A stretch of DNA of 64,000 nucleotides from Hymenobacter sp. 5317J-9. GTDB taxonomy: Bacteria; Bacteroidota; Bacteroidia; Cytophagales; Hymenobacteraceae. Shown here in pieces: positions 1-9,400 of this stretch (position 1 is its first letter; each line of letters starts with the position of its first letter). The position numbers and the translations under genes are program-made. The notes under the pieces were generated by a model. That model did no database searches, had not been told where the DNA came from, and was given only the letters and a program-made list of their open reading frames with translations. The DNA is taken from NCBI RefSeq assembly GCF_022921075.1, contig NZ_CP095050.1, positions 2,418,001 to 2,482,000 of the forward strand, read 5' to 3'.

Positions 1-996
1 GAGGACTTTCCCTACGCCACGGGGGAGCTTTCGCAGCTGCTGCGCGACATTGCGCTGGCCGCCAAAATCGTCAACCGCGAAATCAACCGCTCCGGCCTCA
101 TCGACATCGCCGGCGCCTACGGCAGCCAGAACGTGCAGGGCGAAGACCAGCAGAAGCTCGACGTCATTGCCAACATCCGCTTCATTCGCGCCCTGCGCAA
201 CGGCGGCGAGGTGTGCACCATCATCTCGGAGGAAGACGACGAGATGATTCAGACCGGCAACAACCAGGGCAAATACGTGGTGGCCATCGACCCGCTCGAC
301 GGGTCGAGCAACATCGACGTCAACGTGAGCATCGGCACCATCTTCAGCATCTACCGCCGCGTGTCGCCCACCGGCCGCGAAGGCACCGCCGCCGACTGCC
401 TGCAGCCCGGCACCCACCAGGTAGCCGCCGGCTACGTCATCTACGGCTCCAGCACCATGATGGTGTACACGACCGGAAACGGCGTCAACGGCTTCACCTA
501 CGAGCACTCGCTGGGCGAATTCTTCCTCTCGCACCCCGATATCATCACCCCCCAAACCGGCGCCATCTACTCCATCAACGAAGGCAGCTCCGACTCGTTC
601 TCGCCCGGCGTGGCCGCCTTCGTGCAATACTGCAAAGACCAGCAGTTCTCGGCCCGCTACATCGGCTCGCTTGTTGCCGACTTCCACCGCAACCTGCTCA
701 AGGGCGGCATCTACGTGTACCCCGCCACCGCCAAAAACAAGAGCGGTAAGCTGCGCCTCATGTACGAGTGCAACCCGCTGGCCTTCATCGTGGAGCAAGC
801 CGGCGGCAAGAGCTCCAACGGCACGCGCCGCACCATGGAAATCGAGCCTCAGATTCCGCACGAGCGCTGCCCTTTCTTCATCGGCAGCAAAGAGTTGGTC
901 GAAAAGGCCGAAAGCTTCATCGCCAACGACAAGGAGGCTTGCGACCACAAACCGGCGCCTGAACCTACCCCCAAGAAAGCAACCACCGTCAAATAA
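1..996 (+). CDS. fbp: Fructose-1,6-bisphosphatase class I, 5' end missing
   Basis: Hydrolyses fructose-1,6-bisphosphate to fructose-6-phosphate in gluconeogenesis, in the cytoplasm. The frame is open from the first base, so the start codon and roughly the first tens of residues lie upstream of the window. Visible class I signatures are the metal-binding acidic run SEEDDE, the sugar-phosphatase motif [11 protein letters not shown] and, later, [12 protein letters not shown]. The last about 20 residues form a Pro/Lys/Thr-rich tail. The gene converges on the DUF5606 gene and shares a bidirectional terminator with it. Family assignment is secure; the missing part is only the N-terminus. Confidence 0.95.
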   Translation, partial: EDFPYATGELSQLLRDIALAAKIVNREINRSGLIDIAGAYGSQNVQGEDQQKLDVIANIRFIRALRNGGEVCTIISEEDDEMIQTGNNQGKYVVAIDPLDGSSNIDVNVSIGTIFSIYRRVSPTGREGTAADCLQPGTHQVAAGYVIYGSSTMMVYTTGNGVNGFTYEHSLGEFFLSHPDIITPQTGAIYSINEGSSDSFSPGVAAFVQYCKDQQFSARYIGSLVADFHRNLLKGGIYVYPATAKNKSGKLRLMYECNPLAFIVEQAGGKSSNGTRRTMEIEPQIPHERCPFFIGSKELVEKAESFIANDKEACDHKPAPEPTPKKATTVK

Positions 997-1013
997 ACCC
1001 GCATTTCCCCAAC

Positions 1014-1048
1014 AAAAAGGCCGCCCCTTATTCGGGAGCGGCCTTTTT
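1014..1048. terminator. Bidirectional rho-independent terminator
   Basis: A-run, GC-rich stem (AAGGCCGC / GCGGCCTT) and T-run form a hairpin between the convergent fbp and DUF5606 genes, so it can serve both. Confidence 0.85.
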
Positions 1049-1067
1049 GTTGGACTAATGCTGTGTG

Positions 1068-1694
1068 CTACTCCGCTTTTTTACGGCTTTTCTTGGCGGG
1101 CGTGGTTGCTTCCGGGTTGCCGGCGGCCGTCGGGGCCGCGTCGGTTTCACCAATCACGCCGCCCGTGCTCAGGGGCTCGCTGGCGGTGGACTCCTCGGCG
1201 GCTTTGGCCGATTTGCGCTTGGCTTTGGGGGCCGGAGCCGCGTCAGCAGCCGGCGTTTCAGTAGTGGTTTCGGTTGTCGGTGCTTCGGCAGCGGGTGCGG
1301 CCTGGTAGGGGCGGTGCTTGCTCACGATGCCGTACCAGGTGGCCAGCTTCTTGATGTCGGACAGGTACACCCGGTCGCGGTCATAGTCGGGAATCACGCC
1401 GGCCAGGAAATCGGTCAGCTCGCCTTCGCTCGATTTGGCCGTAACGGGCGAGGCCGCGCCGTGCTTCTGGTAAATGCGCTCAAATACCTCGGTCAGCGGC
1501 ACAGTCTGGTCGGGGTCCTGGGTGTAGATGGAGATTTCCGACAGCAGCGACACTTTGTTGCGAGCTGGGGCCAGCGTCCGGGTGGCTTTCTCGTCGAGGC
1601 TCTCAACCAGGACGCCGTGGCGGGCGGCGCGCACCAAGCGGTACAGGCCGGGCATGCCGCTGATGGCGGCCAACTCTTGCAATTCGTAGGGCAT
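1068..1694 (-). CDS. DUF5606 domain protein
   Basis: 208 residues. The N-terminal about 130 residues match what I know of the DUF5606 family found across Bacteroidota (start MPYELQELAAISGMPGLY, then a region ending in the ATWYGIV segment). The rest is a low-complexity Ala/Thr/Glu/Lys tail ending in a basic cluster (KKSRKK). Function is unknown for the family. No signal peptide or membrane segment, so probably cytoplasmic. It is followed on the same strand, upstream, by a TonB-C domain gene, but the gap of about 100 bp does not require an operon. Confidence 0.8.
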   Translation of the reverse strand: MPYELQELAAISGMPGLYRLVRAARHGVLVESLDEKATRTLAPARNKVSLLSEISIYTQDPDQTVPLTEVFERIYQKHGAASPVTAKSSEGELTDFLAGVIPDYDRDRVYLSDIKKLATWYGIVSKHRPYQAAPAAEAPTTETTTETPAADAAPAPKAKRKSAKAAEESTASEPLSTGGVIGETDAAPTAAGNPEATTPAKKSRKKAE

Positions 1695-1791
1695 TTTTGG
1701 GAATTATGAATGGGAAAATGACCAATGAGGCAGAAAAAGCCGACGCAGGCGCCGGCTTCTCCTTTTCTCATTGGTCATCCAAAATTACGAA

Positions 1792-2253
1792 CTATTGCGC
1801 ATCCGTCGCGTTCGAGGCCGTCTGGCCCAGCTTGAACACGATGGGCAGGCTGGCCCGAATGGGCAGCTCGGGCTTCTTGAACTTGAGCAGACGCACCACG
1901 CGCAGGGCTTCTTCGCCGGTGCCACCGCCCAGCTGCTTCACAATGCGCATGTCCTGCATGGTGCCGTCGGCGTTCAGCTGAAAGCTGATGATGCACTGGC
2001 CCTGGATGCGGTTGCGCTTGGCCATCACGGGGTACTTCAGCTCCTTGCCGATGAACTCGTACATGGCGGCTTGGCCGCCTTCGTAGTACTCAGCCACGGG
2101 AATGGCCTTGCCCACCGAGCCGATGCCGGTGCCCTTTTCGCCGGGCGCCTGGCCCGCCGGGGTGGTGTTGGGGGTGGTTTGGGCCAGGGCCGGGGCGGCC
2201 GCGGCCAGCAACAGGCCCAGGGCCAGCTGCGAAACGGAACGTGCTTTCGTCAT
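1792..2253 (-). CDS. TonB C-terminal domain protein, secreted
   Basis: 153 residues from the ATG at 2253; a longer upstream reading exists but only this start gives a clean signal peptide (SVSQLALGLLLAAAAPALAQ). The mature part carries a TonB-C-like fold: KELKYPVMAKRNRIQGQC, then FQLNADGTMQDMRIV and a late LLKFKKPE. Such small periplasmic TonB-C proteins are common in Bacteroidota; they lack the membrane anchor and proline-rich span of true TonB, so an energy-transducing role is not implied. Substrate or partner is unknown. The gene lies downstream of engB on the same strand, with start codon about 80 bp from the engB stop. Confidence 0.75.
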   Translation of the reverse strand: MTKARSVSQLALGLLLAAAAPALAQTTPNTTPAGQAPGEKGTGIGSVGKAIPVAEYYEGGQAAMYEFIGKELKYPVMAKRNRIQGQCIISFQLNADGTMQDMRIVKQLGGGTGEEALRVVRLLKFKKPELPIRASLPIVFKLGQTASNATDAQ

Positions 2254-2332
2254 GATGAAAAAATGGGGCGGGGAAACAAGAGGAGTGAGGCCCACCGCGG
2301 GCCCGAGCCCGGATGGCAATTTAGGGGCCAAT

Positions 2333-2953
2333 CTACGCATTGGGCGTCGCATCGGCCACCCACTGCTGGTTGACTTCGGCAATAAAATCGAGCAGCTCGT
2401 CGCGCCCCAGCCCGGTTTCGGCCGAGGTGAGGAAGTAGCGCGGCAACTCGTCCCAGATTTCGCTCATTTTTTTGAGGTAATCGGTTACCAAGGCCTTGGT
2501 TTGGGCCGTCGACTGTTTGTCGGCCTTCGTGAACACCATCACGAAGGGAATGCCTTCCTCGCCCAGCTTTTCCATGAAAGCCAAGTCGGTGGCCTGCGGG
2601 GAATGGCGCGAGTCAATCAGCACGCACACGCACATGAGGTTGGGGCGGTGGCGCAGGTAAAAGTTTATCATGCGCGTCCATTCAGCGCGCGAAGTCTTGC
2701 TCACTTTAGCGTAGCCATAGCCCGGCAAATCGACCAAGAACCATTTGTCATTGATGATAAAATGGTTAATTAATTGTGTTTTGCCGGGCGACGCTGACGT
2801 TTTAGCCAGCCCTTTGCGCTCGGTTAGCATGTTAATTAGCGAAGATTTGCCCACGTTGGAGCGCCCGATGAATGCGTATTCGGGCAGTGTGGGGGCCGGG
2901 CACAACTCCGCCCGCGAATTACTCGTGAGAAATTGGGCGTCGTGAATAATCAT
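2333..2953 (-). CDS. engB: Ribosome biogenesis GTPase EngB/YihA
   Basis: Small GTPase needed for assembly of the large ribosomal subunit. All G motifs are visible: G1 GRSNVGKSS, G3 DLPGYGYAKV, G4 TKADK and G5-like TSAETGLG. Length from the ATG at 2953 is 206 residues, normal for the family; another ATG three codons upstream (2962) is possible. Cytoplasmic. Head-to-head with a long intergenic region that separates it from the PorE-like gene. Confidence 0.93.
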   Translation of the reverse strand: MIIHDAQFLTSNSRAELCPAPTLPEYAFIGRSNVGKSSLINMLTERKGLAKTSASPGKTQLINHFIINDKWFLVDLPGYGYAKVSKTSRAEWTRMINFYLRHRPNLMCVCVLIDSRHSPQATDLAFMEKLGEEGIPFVMVFTKADKQSTAQTKALVTDYLKKMSEIWDELPRYFLTSAETGLGRDELLDFIAEVNQQWVADATPNA

Positions 2954-2962
2954 GGCAAGCAA

Positions 2963-3386
2963 GGAAATAGGAGAATGTCAGGAAGCCCAAAATTACGACT
3001 GAATGCGGGCGTGCTTGGAATAAATAAAAGGAGTTGAATGAATTGCTATTTCCTTGGTGCGTCTATATTTGCGCGGCATGCCTGCCTTCCAAGCGGGCCG
3101 CTGCCGTAGCACTCGACCGCTGTTGGATGGCCGTTATTTCGCCGAGAACCGCTTTTAGCAAGCAAAAAACCTATCTTTGCCCGCCAGCAACCCCTCCGGT
3201 TTTGGGATTATGGGCGGTAGGCCCGGCGGTTGGCAACGGTTACCTTATTCGCATTTGCGGATTAAAGCCTAACCCTGCCGTGGTTTTTCAGTATAAGCCC
3301 AAAATATAGTTTGCTCCGCAGCCCTTCTGGGGCTCGTTTCCTCGTACAACCCCTTCAGAAATTCTTTTTTTCAAACCTCTCCTCCA
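2963..3386. other. Intergenic region between engB and the PorE-like gene
   Basis: About 420 bp without a convincing gene. It holds two matches to the Bacteroidota -7 box TAnnTTTG, at 3064-3071 (TATATTTG) and 3172-3179 (TATCTTTG), both pointing at the gene that starts at 3387. No terminator or RNA structure was recognised. Confidence 0.5.
3172..3179 (+). promoter_or_regulatory. Candidate -7 box for the PorE-like gene
   Basis: TATCTTTG fits the primary sigma-factor -7 consensus of Bacteroidota (TAnnTTTG). A second match lies at 3064-3071. No clear TTTG at -33 is seen, so either could be the real one. Confidence 0.35.
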
Positions 3387-5639
3387 ATGGACAACTTATC
3401 CAGAAGGTTACTGCAAGCGTCGTGCGCCGTTGCCCTTTCCGCCACAGTAGCCGCTCCGGCCCAGGCACAAAGCACGCGTAAAGACCTCAAGACCGGCAAC
3501 AAGTTCTTCGAGCAGGAAAACTACCGCGCTGCACTGCCTTACTACGAGAAGGTGCTTGCCAAAGACCCGAACAACGCCAAAGCGTTGTTCAACGCCGGTA
3601 TTTCCTATATGTCCTTCGACAAGGAGAAAGCCAGCGACTACATCTATAAAGCGCAGAAGCTGAAGCCGAAGGTGTCGAAAGACGTGGAATACTGGCTGGG
3701 CCGGGTAGACCACCTCAACTACAACTTCGACGAGGCCGTGGCCCACTTCCAGGCCTACAACGCCACGCTGAAGAAGAACGACCAGCGCAAGGAAGAACTC
3801 GCGCAGCTCATTCAGCACAGCAAAAATGCCAAGGTGCAGTTCAACTCGCCCAAGGACATTTTCGTCAAAAACCTGGGGCCCACCATCAACACGCAGTACT
3901 CGGAGCACAGCCCGGTTATTTCGTCCGATGACAAGCTGCTCATCTTCACCTCGCGCGGCGAAAACGTGACCGGTGCTGCCGGCAAGCCCAGCGACAAGAA
4001 AAACAAGGCCATTGCCGCCGACGGTGAGTACTACGAAGACATCTTCGAATCCCGCCGCATCGACGACGAAAACTGGGAGAAGCCCCGCTCGCTGAGCGGC
4101 GTGCTCAACGGCAAAGGCCACGACGCTTCGACGCAGCTGTTTGACAACGACACCAAGCTGCTGATGTACCGCAACGACAACAATGGCGACATCTTCGTGT
4201 CGGACAAGTCGGGTGGCGACTGGTCGGTCCCGAAGCCGCTGGACAGCAACATCAACTCGAAGTCGTACGAGGGCGATGCCTACATCACGCCGGACGGCAA
4301 AACCATTTACTTCGCCACGGGCCGCTACTCCGAGGACGGAACGCTGGACCTGTACTACAGCACCCGTGCTGAAGGTGGTGACTTTGGCCCGGCCAAGTCG
4401 CTTGGTGCCAACATCAACACCAAGTACGACGACGACAGCCCGTACCTGAGCAAGGACGGCAAGACGCTGTACTTCTCGTCGCGCGGCCACAACACGATGG
4501 GCGGCTACGACATCTTCAAGTCGGAGTGGGACAGCGTGGGCCGCAAGTGGGGCGCCGCGCAGAACATGGGCTACCCCGTGAACACCCCGGACGATGACTC
4601 CTACTACCGTTTGAGCCCCGATGGCTCGTACGCTTACCTCAGTTCGTACCGCATTGGCGGCTACGGTGAGAAGGACATCTACACCATCAACTACATCAAG
4701 AACGCCAACATCCGTGGCAAGGTGTTTTCGGCCCAGGACAGCACGACCGTGATTCCGGGCGTGGAGCTGGTGTTCAGCGGCGCGCAGGCCGATAAAACGG
4801 CCCTGAGCTTCCGCGACATCACCAAGCCCGACGGCTCGTACCAGGTGGCCGTGCTTTCGGGCCGTACCTACCAGGTAGCCGTGAGCAAGGATGGCAAGAA
4901 CATCGAAACGCAGGAATTCCCGGTGCCGGTGTCGACGAACGACTCGACGACCATCACCAAGAATTTCTATGTGAAATACATCGATACCACCTCGGTTGGG
5001 ATGTTCGCCACGAAGAACATTTACTTCGATACCGACAAGTACAAGCTGCGTCCGGAGTCGATTACGACCCTGAACGAAATCAGCTCGATTCTGACGGCTA
5101 ACCCTGGCATCGTTATCTCGATTGAAGGCCACTGCGACTCGCGCAACACCGACGAGTACAACATGGTGCTCGGCGACAACCGCGCCAAGGCCGCCTTCAA
5201 CTACCTGAAGAAGCAGGGCATCACCGAAACCCGCATGAGCACCGTGAGCTACGGCGAGCGTCGTCCGGCCGCGCCGAACGATTCGCCCGAGAACATGCAG
5301 CTCAACCGTCGTGACGAGTTCAAGGTAGTGGGCGGCATGCCGACCACCGGCACCATGAACAACGGCACGGGCACCACGGGCATGGGCTCGACCACCACGA
5401 CCGGCACCACCACGACCACGACCCGCACTTCGGCTCCGCTGGTGCCCGGCAAGAGCAAGGTGAAGATGGCCGACGGCACCAAGGTGAAAACCAAAGTGGA
5501 CGAGGATTCGGACAAAGTGAAAGTGAAAACCAAAGGTCCCAGCGGCGAAACCAAAACTACCACCAAAAACGGTGAGCTGGAAGGCAAAGCCAAGGACGCC
5601 AACGGCGAAAAGACGAAAATCAAAGCCAAAAACGACTAG
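3387..5639 (+). CDS. TPR / PD40 propeller / CNA-B-like / OmpA protein, PorE-like
   Basis: 750 residues. Signal peptide to about residue 28 (ends PAQAQ, no lipobox), TPR helices about 30-150, beta-propeller repeats about 160-440 (DGKTIYFATGR, DGKTLYFSSRG, DGSYAYLSSYR), a carboxypeptidase-regulatory-like domain about 445-535, and an OmpA peptidoglycan-binding domain about 545-660 (IYFDTDKYKLRPES, EGHCDSRNTDEYN, NRRDEF). The order TPR-propeller-CRD-OmpA is that of PorE, the T9SS component that links the secretion machine to peptidoglycan; porT lies two genes downstream, which supports but does not prove this. The Thr- then Lys-rich tail (about 660-750) is unusual. Acts in the periplasm at the outer membrane. 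Confidence 0.8.
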   Translation: MDNLSRRLLQASCAVALSATVAAPAQAQSTRKDLKTGNKFFEQENYRAALPYYEKVLAKDPNNAKALFNAGISYMSFDKEKASDYIYKAQKLKPKVSKDVEYWLGRVDHLNYNFDEAVAHFQAYNATLKKNDQRKEELAQLIQHSKNAKVQFNSPKDIFVKNLGPTINTQYSEHSPVISSDDKLLIFTSRGENVTGAAGKPSDKKNKAIAADGEYYEDIFESRRIDDENWEKPRSLSGVLNGKGHDASTQLFDNDTKLLMYRNDNNGDIFVSDKSGGDWSVPKPLDSNINSKSYEGDAYITPDGKTIYFATGRYSEDGTLDLYYSTRAEGGDFGPAKSLGANINTKYDDDSPYLSKDGKTLYFSSRGHNTMGGYDIFKSEWDSVGRKWGAAQNMGYPVNTPDDDSYYRLSPDGSYAYLSSYRIGGYGEKDIYTINYIKNANIRGKVFSAQDSTTVIPGVELVFSGAQADKTALSFRDITKPDGSYQVAVLSGRTYQVAVSKDGKNIETQEFPVPVSTNDSTTITKNFYVKYIDTTSVGMFATKNIYFDTDKYKLRPESITTLNEISSILTANPGIVISIEGHCDSRNTDEYNMVLGDNRAKAAFNYLKKQGITETRMSTVSYGERRPAAPNDSPENMQLNRRDEFKVVGGMPTTGTMNNGTGTTGMGSTTTTGTTTTTTRTSAPLVPGKSKVKMADGTKVKTKVDEDSDKVKVKTKGPSGETKTTTKNGELEGKAKDANGEKTKIKAKND

Positions 5640-5663
5640 TCGTTGTCGCCGAGATAATCGCGA

Positions 5664-5697
5664 AGCGGGCCGGGCACATTGCCTGGCCCGCTTTTTT
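5664..5697 (+). terminator. Rho-independent terminator after the PorE-like gene
   Basis: Stem AGCGGGCC / GGCCCGCT followed by six T residues, 25 bp after the stop codon. Confidence 0.85.
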
Positions 5698-5813
5698 GTG
5701 GCCACTCGGCACTCATTGCCACCCGATTGCCAGCGTTGGTGCCAACAAACCCGGGACGTTGGGCGTTGGGAGAAAACAATTTTACCGCAACCTTACCGTT
5801 CTTTGCGCCCCTC

Positions 5814-6542
5814 ATGGCTGTATTACCTTACAAAGACAACTCCGCCGACAAGAAATCGCAGGTGGCCCAGATGTTTAATTCCATCGCGGGCAAGTACGAT
5901 TTCCTCAACCACTTCCTCAGCGTGGGCACCGACATTTACTGGCGGCGCAAGGCGGTGGATGAGCTGAAGGCCTTGCGCCCGGCGCGCATCCTCGACATTG
6001 CCACCGGCACGGCCGACTTTGCCATTGAGACGTTGCGCACCGCCGCGCCCGACGCGCAGGTGACCGGCGTGGACATTTCGGAGGGCATGCTGGAGGTGGG
6101 GCGGCGCAAGCTGGCCGCCAAAGGGCTGGGCAACCGCATTCAACTGGAGCTGGGCGACTCGGAGAACCTGCCGTTTCAGGACGGCGACTTTGACGCCGTG
6201 ACGGCCTCGTTTGGCGTGCGCAACTTTGCCCACCTCGAAGCCGGCCTGGCCGAGATGCGGCGCGTGCTGCGTCCCGGCGGCAAGCTTGTGATTCTGGAAT
6301 TTAGCAAGCCCACCGCGTTTCCGCTCAAGCAAGCGTATAATTTTTACTTCCGCCGGGTGCTGCCGGTTTTTGGCAAGCTTATTTCCAAAGACCAGTCGGC
6401 CTATACCTACCTGCCCGCCTCGGTGCAGGCATTCCCCGACGGCCCCGATTTTTTGGCCATCCTCACCAAAGTCGGCTTTAAAGAACCTGCATGGCAACCC
6501 CTCACTTTCGGCATCAGCTCCATCTACACGGCGCACAACTAA
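5814..6542 (+). CDS. ubiE: Demethylmenaquinone methyltransferase
   Basis: SAM-dependent C-methylation in the last step of menaquinone synthesis. 242 residues from ATG 5814; upstream in-frame codons run into the terminator of the previous gene, so this start is preferred. SAM-binding motif ILDIATGTADFAIE, then VTGVDISEGML and the family motif TASFGVRNF, and late LEFSKP. Peripheral cytoplasmic enzyme. Also called menG. Its 3' end overlaps porT by about 52 bp, a pairing I recall as common in Bacteroidota. Confidence 0.94.
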   Translation: MAVLPYKDNSADKKSQVAQMFNSIAGKYDFLNHFLSVGTDIYWRRKAVDELKALRPARILDIATGTADFAIETLRTAAPDAQVTGVDISEGMLEVGRRKLAAKGLGNRIQLELGDSENLPFQDGDFDAVTASFGVRNFAHLEAGLAEMRRVLRPGGKLVILEFSKPTAFPLKQAYNFYFRRVLPVFGKLISKDQSAYTYLPASVQAFPDGPDFLAILTKVGFKEPAWQPLTFGISSIYTAHN

Positions 6543-7294
6543 AGCGCTTGGCCCTGCTGGGCCTGCTGCTGCTGCTATTGCCCTCGCTGGCCCAGGCGCA
6601 GCGCCGGGCCCGCTCCAAGGCCAACCGTGGCAAGAACGGCACGCTGAAATCCATCACCACCCAAAACCTGCCTTCTTACGACGAGCGGTGGTTTCACCCG
6701 GGCATGTACGTGGCCCTCTCGGCTTCGCGCTTCGACATTGAGCAGTCGCCGTATTACATCGCCACCCAGAATGTGACGGCCAACTCGATTGTGAGCCCCA
6801 CGCTGGGGGTTGGCTTTATCGGCGATGCGCGCATTGGCGGGCCGAATTCGCCGTTCATCTTTCGGTTTGCACCGGGGGTGAGCTTCCTCACGCGCAAGGT
6901 GGAGTTTAAGCCGCGCAACTACCCGGCGCCCGACTCTATTGTGACGCAGGAGTTATCGTCGACGGTGGTGCAGTTTCCCATCATGCTGAAGTACCAGTCG
7001 GACCGCCGCCGCAACGCCCGCATGTATATGATTGCCGGCATCAGTCCCAGCATTGCGGTGAGCAACCGGCGCAACGACCCCCTGCGCAACGTGCTGCAGG
7101 CCGCCAACAGCGACCTGACCCTGGAATATGGCGTGGGCCTCGACCTGTTTTACCCGCTGTTTAAGCTGGCGCCGGAGCTGCGCTTCTCGCACGGACTGCG
7201 CAATCTGCTGGAACCGCATAACGACGTGTTCAGCCGCAGCCTGCAAAGCATCAGCACAAACTCGGTGACGTTGTATATCAATATCCAAAACTAG
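6491..7294 (+). CDS. porT: PorT-family protein of type IX secretion
   Basis: 267 residues with the start inside the end of ubiE. After a short basic lead there is a hydrophobic signal (ALLGLLLLLLPSLAQAQ) and then a mature part with repeated amphipathic beta segments and a terminal NSVTLYINIQN, consistent with an eight-stranded outer-membrane barrel. PorT is required for secretion and gliding in Bacteroidota. The first about 18 residues before the signal are unusual; translation could start downstream at a non-ATG codon. Coupled to ubiE by overlap, so the two are probably co-transcribed. Confidence 0.85.
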   Translation: MATPHFRHQLHLHGAQLKRLALLGLLLLLLPSLAQAQRRARSKANRGKNGTLKSITTQNLPSYDERWFHPGMYVALSASRFDIEQSPYYIATQNVTANSIVSPTLGVGFIGDARIGGPNSPFIFRFAPGVSFLTRKVEFKPRNYPAPDSIVTQELSSTVVQFPIMLKYQSDRRRNARMYMIAGISPSIAVSNRRNDPLRNVLQAANSDLTLEYGVGLDLFYPLFKLAPELRFSHGLRNLLEPHNDVFSRSLQSISTNSVTLYINIQN

Positions 7295-7392
7295 CTGTCG
7301 GTTAGGTATTATCGGGTATCGGGGCTTTCAGTTGCCCTGAAAACTCGTAGCTGATAACGCTCAACTGCCAGCTGGCAACAACTTTTTCCTAT

Positions 7393-8139
7393 ATGCGGAC
7401 TGCATTCATCACGGGCGCTTCGTCCGGAATTGGAAGGGCTACGGCCGTAGCTTTGGCGGGAGCCGGATTTCAGCTGGTGGTAGCCGGGCGGCGGCGCGAG
7501 CGGTTGGATGAACTGGCCGCGCAACTGGCCCCGGTGCCGGTGCACGTGCTGGAATTTGACGTGCGCGACCGGGCGGCGGTGAACGCGGCGGTGGCCTCGC
7601 TGCCCCAGGAACTGCAGGCGCCCGACGTGCTAGTGAATAATGCCGGCGGCGCGCATGGGCTGGCCCCTATTCAGGCCGGCGACCCCAACGACTGGGACCA
7701 GATGCTGGACGCCAACGTGCGCGGCCTGCTGAACGTGACGCACGCCCTGTTGCCGGGCATGACGGCCCGCCAGACCGGTTTTATCCTCAACGTGGGCTCC
7801 ATTGCCGGGCAGGAGGCGTACGCCAATGGCAACGTGTACTGCGCCAGCAAAGCCGCCGTGCAGATGCTCACCAAAACCATGCGGCTCGACCTGCTGCCCA
7901 CGGGCGTGCGCGTGGCCGAGGTGAACCCCGGCGCCGTGGAAACTGAATTTTCGCAGGTGCGCTTCAAGGGCGACGAAGCGCGGGCGGCCAAGGTGTACGA
8001 AGGCTTCGAGCCGCTGCGGCCCGAGGACGTGGCCGACATCATCGTGTTTATGGTGACGCGCCCGCCGCACGTCACCATTGCGGAGGTGCTGGTGCTGGCA
8101 GGGGCGCAAGGCGCGGCCACCACCATTGTGCGCAAGTAA
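7393..8139 (+). CDS. Short-chain dehydrogenase (YdfG-like)
   Basis: 248 residues, classical SDR. Cofactor motif TGASSGIGRA at the N-terminus, NNAGG near residue 80, catalytic Ser in LNVGSIAG, and YCASK giving Tyr and Lys. The overall pattern (NPGAVETEFS, then FEPLRPEDVADII) resembles the 3-hydroxy acid dehydrogenase YdfG group, NADP-dependent. The arginines after the second beta strand (GRRRERL) also favour NADP. Exact substrate cannot be read from sequence. Cytoplasmic, monocistronic by spacing. Confidence 0.88.
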   Translation: MRTAFITGASSGIGRATAVALAGAGFQLVVAGRRRERLDELAAQLAPVPVHVLEFDVRDRAAVNAAVASLPQELQAPDVLVNNAGGAHGLAPIQAGDPNDWDQMLDANVRGLLNVTHALLPGMTARQTGFILNVGSIAGQEAYANGNVYCASKAAVQMLTKTMRLDLLPTGVRVAEVNPGAVETEFSQVRFKGDEARAAKVYEGFEPLRPEDVADIIVFMVTRPPHVTIAEVLVLAGAQGAATTIVRK

Positions 8140-8148
8140 ACAAGCGGC

Positions 8149-8799
8149 TTATTCGGCAGCCAGGCGGGCCAGCAGTTCGCGGTTGAGCTCGTGCCGCCCG
8201 GCAAATGTGGCCACGGTAGGGGAGCCGCCCAGCTGCTGCAACTGCTCGACTTGGGCGTGCAGCTTTTCGGCGCTGATGTATTCGTCTGCGGTGCCGGCCA
8301 CTACCGACAAGCGCAGGCCGTGCAGCAGGGCGCGGGCGGTATCGGGCGCTAAATCTTCGGGAAATCCCCCGGCCCAAAGAATGAGGTGAGCGGGCCGGAA
8401 CGGCGCCTGCGCCAGCCACCGCGAGACGGTGGCCGTGCCCTGCGAAAACCCAAGCACGGTGATTTCGACCTCGGGCAGGCACTCGGCCAGTATTTTTCCG
8501 GCGAGCTGGTTGAGGAAGTTGACGTGGTCCTCTATTTCGTGCAGGCGGTCTTCGCGCGTCATCCAGCTGGCGCCCACGCGGCCGCTGGTGCCGTTGAGGT
8601 AGAAACGGGACAGGCCTTCTGGCGCCACCACCACGGTATGCGGGTCGGCCTCGGTCAGGAAGGCGAAATGCCGAATGAAGAATTGCGCCAGCTGCCCATA
8701 GCCATGGCACACCAGCCACACGCGCCGGGTGCGCATTGAGAGCTCTCCCAACTGGTGGTAGCGGGCACGGCGTGCCACAAGAAGGTGATGCTCGGCCAT
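8149..8799 (-). CDS. Carboxylesterase/phospholipase-type alpha/beta hydrolase
   Basis: 216 residues. Nucleophile elbow GFSQG and a late His (FAGRHELN), with an Asp (AGTADEY) in the expected place, give a complete Ser-Asp-His triad; the layout fits the PF02230 esterase group. No signal peptide, so cytoplasmic. It ends 9 bp from the convergent SDR stop and starts 5 bp after cdd, so it is likely the second gene of a cdd operon. Substrate unknown. Confidence 0.82.
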   Translation of the reverse strand: MAEHHLLVARRARYHQLGELSMRTRRVWLVCHGYGQLAQFFIRHFAFLTEADPHTVVVAPEGLSRFYLNGTSGRVGASWMTREDRLHEIEDHVNFLNQLAGKILAECLPEVEITVLGFSQGTATVSRWLAQAPFRPAHLILWAGGFPEDLAPDTARALLHGLRLSVVAGTADEYISAEKLHAQVEQLQQLGGSPTVATFAGRHELNRELLARLAAE

Positions 8800-8804
8800 C
8801 TTCG

Positions 8805-9302
8805 CTACTGCGTGGGCAGGTCGTCGGGCGAAAAGTTGAAGGGCATGAGGTCGGCCACGGAAGCAAACCGCAGGATGGTACCGGCCCGGCTGGGCAGCAG
8901 CAGCGGAATGGCCCGCGACTGGCGGGCTTCGTATTCCAGCATCACCTGCCGGCAGGCGCCGCAGGGCAGGGCCGGGCCAAACTCGCCCCCGGCGGGCCGG
9001 GCGGCCACGGCCATGCCCACAATGGGCGCGTGGCCGGGGTGGTTGGCGGCCAGCCCAAACAGGGCCGTGCGCTCGGCGCAGAGGCCGGAAGGGTAGGCCG
9101 CGTTTTCCTGGTTGGTGCCCCGGAATACGGTGCCATCGGCCAGCAGCAGGGCCGCGCCCACCTGAAAACCGGAGTAGGGGGCGTAGGCATGGGCCGTGGC
9201 CTCGCGCGCGACTTGCCAGGTGGTTTGCTCGTCGGTGGATAAGTCGGTGGGAGAATCCAGCTCTTCGTAGGCAATGAGCTGCTGGCGGGAATTGCGGGCC
9301 AT
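8805..9302 (-). CDS. cdd: Cytidine deaminase
   Basis: Deaminates (deoxy)cytidine to (deoxy)uridine in pyrimidine salvage. 165 residues. Zinc and catalytic motifs CAERTA and PCGACRQ; N-terminal region AYAPYSGFQVGAAL is typical of the homotetrameric form. Somewhat longer than the usual about 130 residues because of an N-terminal extension of about 30 residues. First gene of a two-gene unit with the hydrolase downstream. Confidence 0.94.
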   Translation of the reverse strand: MARNSRQQLIAYEELDSPTDLSTDEQTTWQVAREATAHAYAPYSGFQVGAALLLADGTVFRGTNQENAAYPSGLCAERTALFGLAANHPGHAPIVGMAVAARPAGGEFGPALPCGACRQVMLEYEARQSRAIPLLLPSRAGTILRFASVADLMPFNFSPDDLPTQ

Positions 9303-9400
9303 GCGGATTTAGTGAAGGGGCGCGAAGGTAACAAGATTGCCGTGAATGAATGGCGCCTGCGTTCTGCGCCGGGCGCGGCGGCGCGCCCTACTTTTACGGC

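Noticed and set aside
3408..5705. A 765-codon open frame on the minus strand opposite the PorE-like gene
   Set aside because: It is a shadow of the high-GC coding frame; its composition is typical of antisense reading in GC-rich DNA and no domain is visible, whereas the plus frame has a full domain set.
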